Assembly (NCBI GenBank): GCA_001507425.1
Contig: LMAJ01000032.1
Span: 1-46,073 of the forward strand
Reading direction: 5' to 3'
Length of the DNA: 46,073 nucleotides
Source: Flavobacteriaceae bacterium CRH
GTDB lineage: Bacteria > Bacteroidota > Bacteroidia > Flavobacteriales > Flavobacteriaceae
The translations under genes and the position numbers were made by a program. Every line of letters starts with the position of its first letter. Positions within the stretch are counted from its first letter, which is position 1. The notes under the pieces are model-generated. The model did not search any database and had not been told where the DNA came from. It saw only the letters and a list, made by a program, of their open reading frames with translations. This document shows positions 42,049 to 46,073 of the stretch, piece after piece.

Positions 42049-42396
42049 TATATTTTCACCAAAACTTTCGGAAACGATATTTAGTGGACGCACTGGAACT
42101 AAGACTGATTTTAATATTTTCTGAGAGTATGATGAAAAAGCCCATTACCAAAGTAAAAGACTTATTTAGTGAGAGTGTTCAATTACATTACTGCTGATAA
42201 GCGGCATTCAAGGTATGTTCCTGCAGTTTCTGCTTATGAATTGAATGCATTTGGGATCAATTGCATTTAATGTTTATTTTTTTTACAAATTTAAGCTATC
42301 GTTGTATATGTTTATGAATGTAATCCATCTTTAAAATAAAATTGAATTTATTAATTTAGTTTTCAGGTAATTAACAAGCATAATACATCCAGACTT
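42049..42396. other. gap before the IS3 transposase
   Basis: A plus-strand frame at about 42158-42270 reads protein-like (VFNYITADKRHSRYVPAVSA then YELNAFGINCI) and ends in TAA, but has no start; it may be a gene fragment. TGGAC at 42085 could be an insertion-sequence end (TGTCCA occurs at 43629), but longer inverted repeats do not match. Confidence 0.3.
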
Positions 42397-43557
42397 ATGG
42401 CAGGAAAGTACAAAAAATATGACCGCATTTTTAAAGAGAATGTAGTACTGTTGAGTTATAAAAAAAATAGTATTAAAGAATTTGCAGATGAACTCGGAAT
42501 CTATCCCCATTATATTACAAAGTGGCGCAAGGAGTATGCAAAGTTTGGAAATGGGAGTTTTTGTGGATCTGGACATGCAAGAGTACATCCGGACAGCAGA
42601 AAAATTTTTGAACTTGAAAAAACATCAAGAGAATCAGAACTTAAATTTGAAATTTTACAAAATGCATCTCCTCATCTTAATCAAGGAAAATTGATAATTT
42701 ATCAGTTCATAAAAAAAAATGAAAAAAAGTATTCAATAGCACAAATGTGCAGAGTGTTAGGTATCGGCAACGGCAGATATATTAGGTGGAAATACAATGG
42801 TGTTTCAGAAAAACAACGGCAGATAGCTTTATTAAAGCAAGAAATAATCTCAATATTTTTTAGTTTCAAAAAACATTATGGAAGAAATAAAATTACAAAA
42901 GAACTGCATATGCGGGGATTTAAAATATCCCAACAGCACGTATCTTTCTATATGAAACAATTAGGTTTACGTCACATAAAAAAAAGAAAATTTAAAGCAA
43001 CAACCGATTCCAATCACAATCATTACACCGCTCCAAATGTTTTAAATCGAGAATTTAGAGTAAACGATTACTCTAAAGTATGGGTATCCGACATTACCTA
43101 TCTTCAAACTAAAAAAGGCTTTTTGTACCTAACCATCATCATGGATTTGTATGACCGAAAAATAATTGGCTGGAATTTAGGTTCTCGGCTTTCCACTAAT
43201 AAGACAACACTATCTGCCTGGGAAATGGCTGTAACTAACCGTAAAGCATTAAATGGATTAGTTTTTCATTCTGATAGAGGAGTTCAATATGCCAACAAAG
43301 CTTTTACAAGGAAACTAAATTCTCATAAATGTATCAGAAGTATGAGTCGTAAAGGTGATCACTTGGACAATGCTGTGTCTGAAAGTTTTTTTAGTTCATT
43401 AAAAAGAGAAATGATAGATCAAAAAAACAACCTAATTAGCAAAAAACAGATGAAATTGGAAATATTTGATTTTATTGAAAACTGGTATAATAAAAAAAGA
43501 ATTCATACCGCATTGGACAATAAAACCATAGAACAATTTAATGCAATCAACAATTAA
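42397..43557 (+). CDS. IS3-family transposase, single reading frame
   Basis: 386-residue transposase that joins in one frame what most IS3 elements encode as OrfA plus OrfB. The N-terminal HTH (YKKNSIKEFADELGIYPHYI) and leucine-rich linker (FELEKTSRESELKFEILQNA) are followed by HTH_21 (SIAQMCRVLGIGNGRYIRWK) and the rve catalytic core. Its DDE residues are Asp in WVSDITYL, Asp in VFHSDRGVQY and Glu in NAVSESFFSSLK. The core appears intact, so the enzyme may be active. The ends of the element could not be defined. A diverged, truncated relative follows 109 bases downstream. Confidence 0.88.
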   Translation: MAGKYKKYDRIFKENVVLLSYKKNSIKEFADELGIYPHYITKWRKEYAKFGNGSFCGSGHARVHPDSRKIFELEKTSRESELKFEILQNASPHLNQGKLIIYQFIKKNEKKYSIAQMCRVLGIGNGRYIRWKYNGVSEKQRQIALLKQEIISIFFSFKKHYGRNKITKELHMRGFKISQQHVSFYMKQLGLRHIKKRKFKATTDSNHNHYTAPNVLNREFRVNDYSKVWVSDITYLQTKKGFLYLTIIMDLYDRKIIGWNLGSRLSTNKTTLSAWEMAVTNRKALNGLVFHSDRGVQYANKAFTRKLNSHKCIRSMSRKGDHLDNAVSESFFSSLKREMIDQKNNLISKKQMKLEIFDFIENWYNKKRIHTALDNKTIEQFNAINN

Positions 43558-43666
43558 AAAAGATTTATTAATTTGTTATTATATAAAAATAGATATACAA
43601 TATAGTAGATCAATATATAAAGACAAGGTGTCCAAAAAATTTAGAAATAAAATTTAAGTCCTGTGC

Positions 43667-44260
43667 ATGAAAGGTAATAGAAAAGAATATGATTTTGCTT
43701 TCAAAGAAAAAGCTGTTTTACTTAGCTATGAAAGAAAATCTTTAATACTACTAGAAAAAGAACTTGGGCTATATTCAGGTGCATTGACGATATGGCGTCA
43801 GGAGTATAAAAAATTTGACGTAGGAGGTTTAGTAAACAATTATGTAAAATCAAATCTCGAAATTCAAAAAATTCAAGCGCTAGAAAAAAAAATCAGAAAA
43901 TCAGATTTGAAATTTGAAATTTTAAAAAATGCTGGTGAATATCTCAATCAAGGAGCACCGATAATTTTTTATTTTATAGAAGAAAATGAAAAAAGATACT
44001 CTATTAGAATGATGTGTGAAGTTCTAGATGTAAACAGAAGAACCTATTATGGCTGGAAAAATCAATTTGTCACAAAAACGCAAGAGAGAAAAATTTTAAT
44101 TCGAAAAGAAATATCATCCATATTTTTCACTTGTAAACGTCGGTATGGCAGTCAGCGAATTACTATAGAGCTGCAAAATTCAGGATATAAAATATCATGT
44201 AGTACCGTGAAAAAATACATGAAAGAATTAGGTCTGTCAAGCTTAGTAAAAAAAAATTAA
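43667..44260 (+). pseudogene. IS3-family transposase, truncated before the catalytic core
   Basis: 197-codon frame related to the gene at 42397 along its full length (KEYDFAFKEKAVLLSYERKS, QALEKKIRKSDLKFEILKNA, YSIRMMCEVLDVNRRTYYGW). It stops after MKELGLSSLVKKN, where the other continues into the DDE domain. It is also a single OrfA-OrfB frame. Without the catalytic core it cannot transpose; it could still bind element ends. After the stop the DNA turns directly into the leader of the small duplicated gene. Confidence 0.82.
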
Positions 44261-44330
44261 AATCAAGGAATTAATACAAAACAATTGATATTATAATCCC
44301 CATTTTGTATATTTAATTTAAAAATATTTT

Positions 44331-44576
44331 ATGTAACCACCATGTGAATTGTCTTCCGAAGTTTTTAAAATAATTACACAAAATTGTAAAACGATTTACA
44401 GCTTAGAAGATTTAGTCACTATTATTATGATTAGAAATAAAACATCTTCCGAAAAAGAATGGCAAGCAAGAGTATTGGATGCTTTGATACTGCTTTCTGA
44501 TAAAGGTCTAATTATTTTAAAACCTGACACAGACGAAAGCTCGATAGCCACAAACCGTTTGAAGAATAAAATATAA
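44331..44576 (+). pseudogene. small duplicated protein, copy B, stop at codon 2
   Basis: Aligned with copy A (25818), the start region reads ATG TAA followed by codons for PPCELSSEVFKIITQNC. A stop has therefore replaced codon 2 (Lys in copy A). The rest is intact to EWQARVLDALILLSDKGLII and PDTDESS. A shorter product of 75 residues from a TTG at 44349 remains possible. The following non-coding DNA and terminator also match copy A. Confidence 0.6.
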
Positions 44577-44758
44577 AATTTAACACAGAATAATTTCATA
44601 TTTATTTATTTTTATATATCTTTGATAATGTGTTGTTTGCATTTACGGAATTAAGCAATCAATCATCAAAATCTTATAAGCCCTCGCGAATAACATAAAA
44701 CAAATCTTTAAAAATTAATCTGAACATCGGACTACAATTTTGTTTTTAAAGATTTATT

Positions 44759-44791
44759 AAAGAGCAAATATTAATTATTTGCTCTTTTTTT
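44759..44791 (+). terminator. terminator of small gene copy B
   Basis: AAAGAGCAAATA / TATTTGCTCTTT stem with a short loop and a T-run; counterpart of 26250. Confidence 0.8.
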
Positions 44792-44904
44792 ATTTAGTGC
44801 AGTACTCTTCGTGGAAAAAAAATGGAATAATGCAGCAACACCGAAATCACTTTATCCTGAATTTTCTTTTTACTACTTTTCTTCTTTTTGCATAAGTGTA
44901 GTTA

Positions 44905-45048
44905 CTGCCAAAGTGCCACAAAAAGCTAAGGTGAATTCACAAATAATTTGCCATTCCATATTTTGTGGCAGAATCGTGACGCATAACTCTTCACAGCAAA
45001 CTTAAATCATTAAAATCAAGCTCTTCACCACTGAGGTTCGAATTGCAG
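44905..45048 (+). repeat. interspersed GTGGC element, copy 9
   Basis: Left arm TGCCACAAAAAGCTAAGG at 44914, right arm ATATTTTGTGGCA, core GTGGCAGAATCGTGAC (44965-44980) and tail TGAGGTTCGAATTGCAG from 45032, 50-51 bases after the core. The head core is not seen. From here to 45254 the DNA is AT-rich with nothing recognisable. Confidence 0.78.
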
Positions 45049-45254
45049 AGCTGAATACCATATAAGTAAATCAAAAATGAACTATTATGAGATCGTTTAA
45101 ATATTTAAAGGAATTTAGCTGTATTCTTTTCTTAGTCGTTAAACCATTCAGGCTATTTTTTAAAAGGCTGCCCCTTTTTGCAATAAAGTAATCTAAGATG
45201 AATGCTAACCTATAAAGACAAACAGCAATGAAAAAAATATTTTAACTTTAAAAA

Positions 45255-46073
45255 TTAAAAAAATCTTGGTGAGGTTAGCTGTCCATTTTTATTTAAGAAT
45301 TCAAAACGCAGGAATATCTCGTGCGATCCTGAATTATAATTGACTAATCTAGTGGTTTCAAGATCATAAGCATACCCCAGATAAAAACTTTCTGTTATCT
45401 GAAAGCCAGCCAACGCACTTACCGAAGCACTCCATCTGTAAGAAACACCAATTAAGAATTTTTCGCTGAACATTAAATTAGCAGATGCATCTACCTGCAA
45501 AGGTGAACCTTCGACCATTTTTACTAATATAGCGGGTTTGAATTTTACCGTTTCATAACGCCCTAAATTAAATACATAACCCGCAATAAAGTAATAGTTG
45601 ATTTGATCCTCGTAAATCGCAACGTCATTATCATTATAATATTCGGTCTGAATAAAATTAGGAATTGATAAACCTACATAAGATTTATCAGTATGCCAGT
45701 AAATACCTGCTCCAATATTAGGTGTGAATTTATTTCCGAAATCCTGAAATTCCGGATCTCCCTGATCCTCGGGTGTTAATTTAGTAGGATCAAGATTAAA
45801 CAGATTGGCTGATGCTTTTATACCAAAAGAAACTTTGGCGGTTTCTGATGCGGGTATGGTGTAAGAAAAATCAATTACTAAATTATTTTCATTGGTGGGG
45901 CCAATTTTATCATTTATTAACGAAACTCCCAGTCCCACGTTATTTCCTAACGGTGCATTTACAGAAAAACTGCTGGTTTCCGGCGCACCATCCAACCCGA
46001 CCCACTGTGTACGATAAAGTCCGAAAACACTCATAACACCTCTGGAGCCTGCATAGGCGGGATTTATATTTAT
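45255..46073 (-). CDS. PorP/SprF family type IX secretion membrane protein (5' end outside window)
   Basis: The frame stays open to the window edge, beginning INPAYAGSRGVMSVFGLYRT, so the signal peptide and the first strands lie outside. INPAYAGSRG and QWVGLDGAP are hallmarks of PorP/SprF proteins. The rest is a repeated beta-strand barrel ending FEFLNKNGQLTSPRFF. PorP/SprF proteins are outer-membrane partners of the type IX secretion system, often paired with a large secreted adhesin (SprB-like) encoded upstream, which would lie beyond this window. Confidence 0.92.
   Translation of the reverse strand: MNINPAYAGSRGVMSVFGLYRTQWVGLDGAPETSSFSVNAPLGNNVGLGVSLINDKIGPTNENNLVIDFSYTIPASETAKVSFGIKASANLFNLDPTKLTPEDQGDPEFQDFGNKFTPNIGAGIYWHTDKSYVGLSIPNFIQTEYYNDNDVAIYEDQINYYFIAGYVFNLGRYETVKFKPAILVKMVEGSPLQVDASANLMFSEKFLIGVSYRWSASVSALAGFQITESFYLGYAYDLETTRLVNYNSGSHEIFLRFEFLNKNGQLTSPRFF

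Noticed and set aside
42085..43634. Full IS3 element bounded by TGGAC and TGTCCA
   Set aside because: Only five to six terminal bases match and the left side would include 310 bases of unrelated DNA; the boundaries are not supported.

Overview
The window reads as chromosomal DNA of a Flavobacterium-like member of the Bacteroidota. The DNA is AT-rich, promoters fit the TTTG-N19-21-TAnnTTTG pattern, Shine-Dalgarno sites are mostly absent, and families typical of the phylum are present: a PorP/SprF type IX secretion protein, a GLPGLI protein, a carboxypeptidase-regulatory-domain outer membrane protein, DUF3570/DUF4266, a CzcA-TolC fusion and TIGR03643. No rRNA, tRNA or CRISPR array was found. 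The window cuts genes at both ends: a histidine kinase at base 1 and the PorP/SprF gene at base 46073.

Layout. 1-7.2 kb: the C-terminal part of a PAS histidine kinase, a HAD sugar-phosphatase, a divergent HxlR regulator / SnoaL-like pair around a palindrome, a TetR/alpha-beta hydrolase operon and a type I methionine aminopeptidase. 7.5-14.1 kb: a lipoprotein hydrolase, a deleted IS6 transposase, a TetR/SDR pair, two decayed copies of a small gene and an LtaS-like membrane sulfatase. 14.1-20.1 kb: two copies of an interspersed repeat, a zeta-toxin module, a decayed SDR/EamA region, TIGR03643, a second PAS kinase that is a close paralogue of the first, and a PAP2 phosphatase. 20.3-24.9 kb: a probable iron/peroxide-controlled locus (a 7-1-7 Fur/PerR-like box, a small protein and a VIT-family Fe/Mn transporter), followed by thioredoxin-like protein, ApbE flavin transferase, DUF4266 lipoprotein and DUF3570 barrel protein. 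25.1-29.2 kb: an accessory zone with more repeats, a small duplicated gene, a broken DUF1016 nuclease and an NAD(P)-binding protein. 29.2-37.3 kb: a divalent-metal export operon on the minus strand (DUF6660, CzcA-TolC fusion, CzcB adaptor, Zn/Cd-type P-type ATPase). 37.5-42.0 kb: an outer-membrane receptor, a GLPGLI protein and a small secreted protein, with a divergent XRE regulator. 42.4-45.1 kb: two IS3-family transposase genes, a second copy of the small duplicated gene and the last repeat.

Two things stand out. First, a family of interspersed elements of about 180-190 bp occurs nine times (several copies partial), always in the same orientation. The core is GTGGC-N6-GTGGC, usually present twice, with an inverted TGCCACAAAA/TTTTGTGGCA pair and a T-arm-like tail (AGGTTCGAAYC). 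The tail always begins 50-51 bp after the downstream core in complete copies. Second, the Trx-ApbE-DUF4266-DUF3570 cluster. The DUF3570 protein carries a Dgxx-S-x-x-T sequence resembling an ApbE flavinylation site, which suggests a flavin-bearing envelope redox system downstream of an Fe/Mn transporter.
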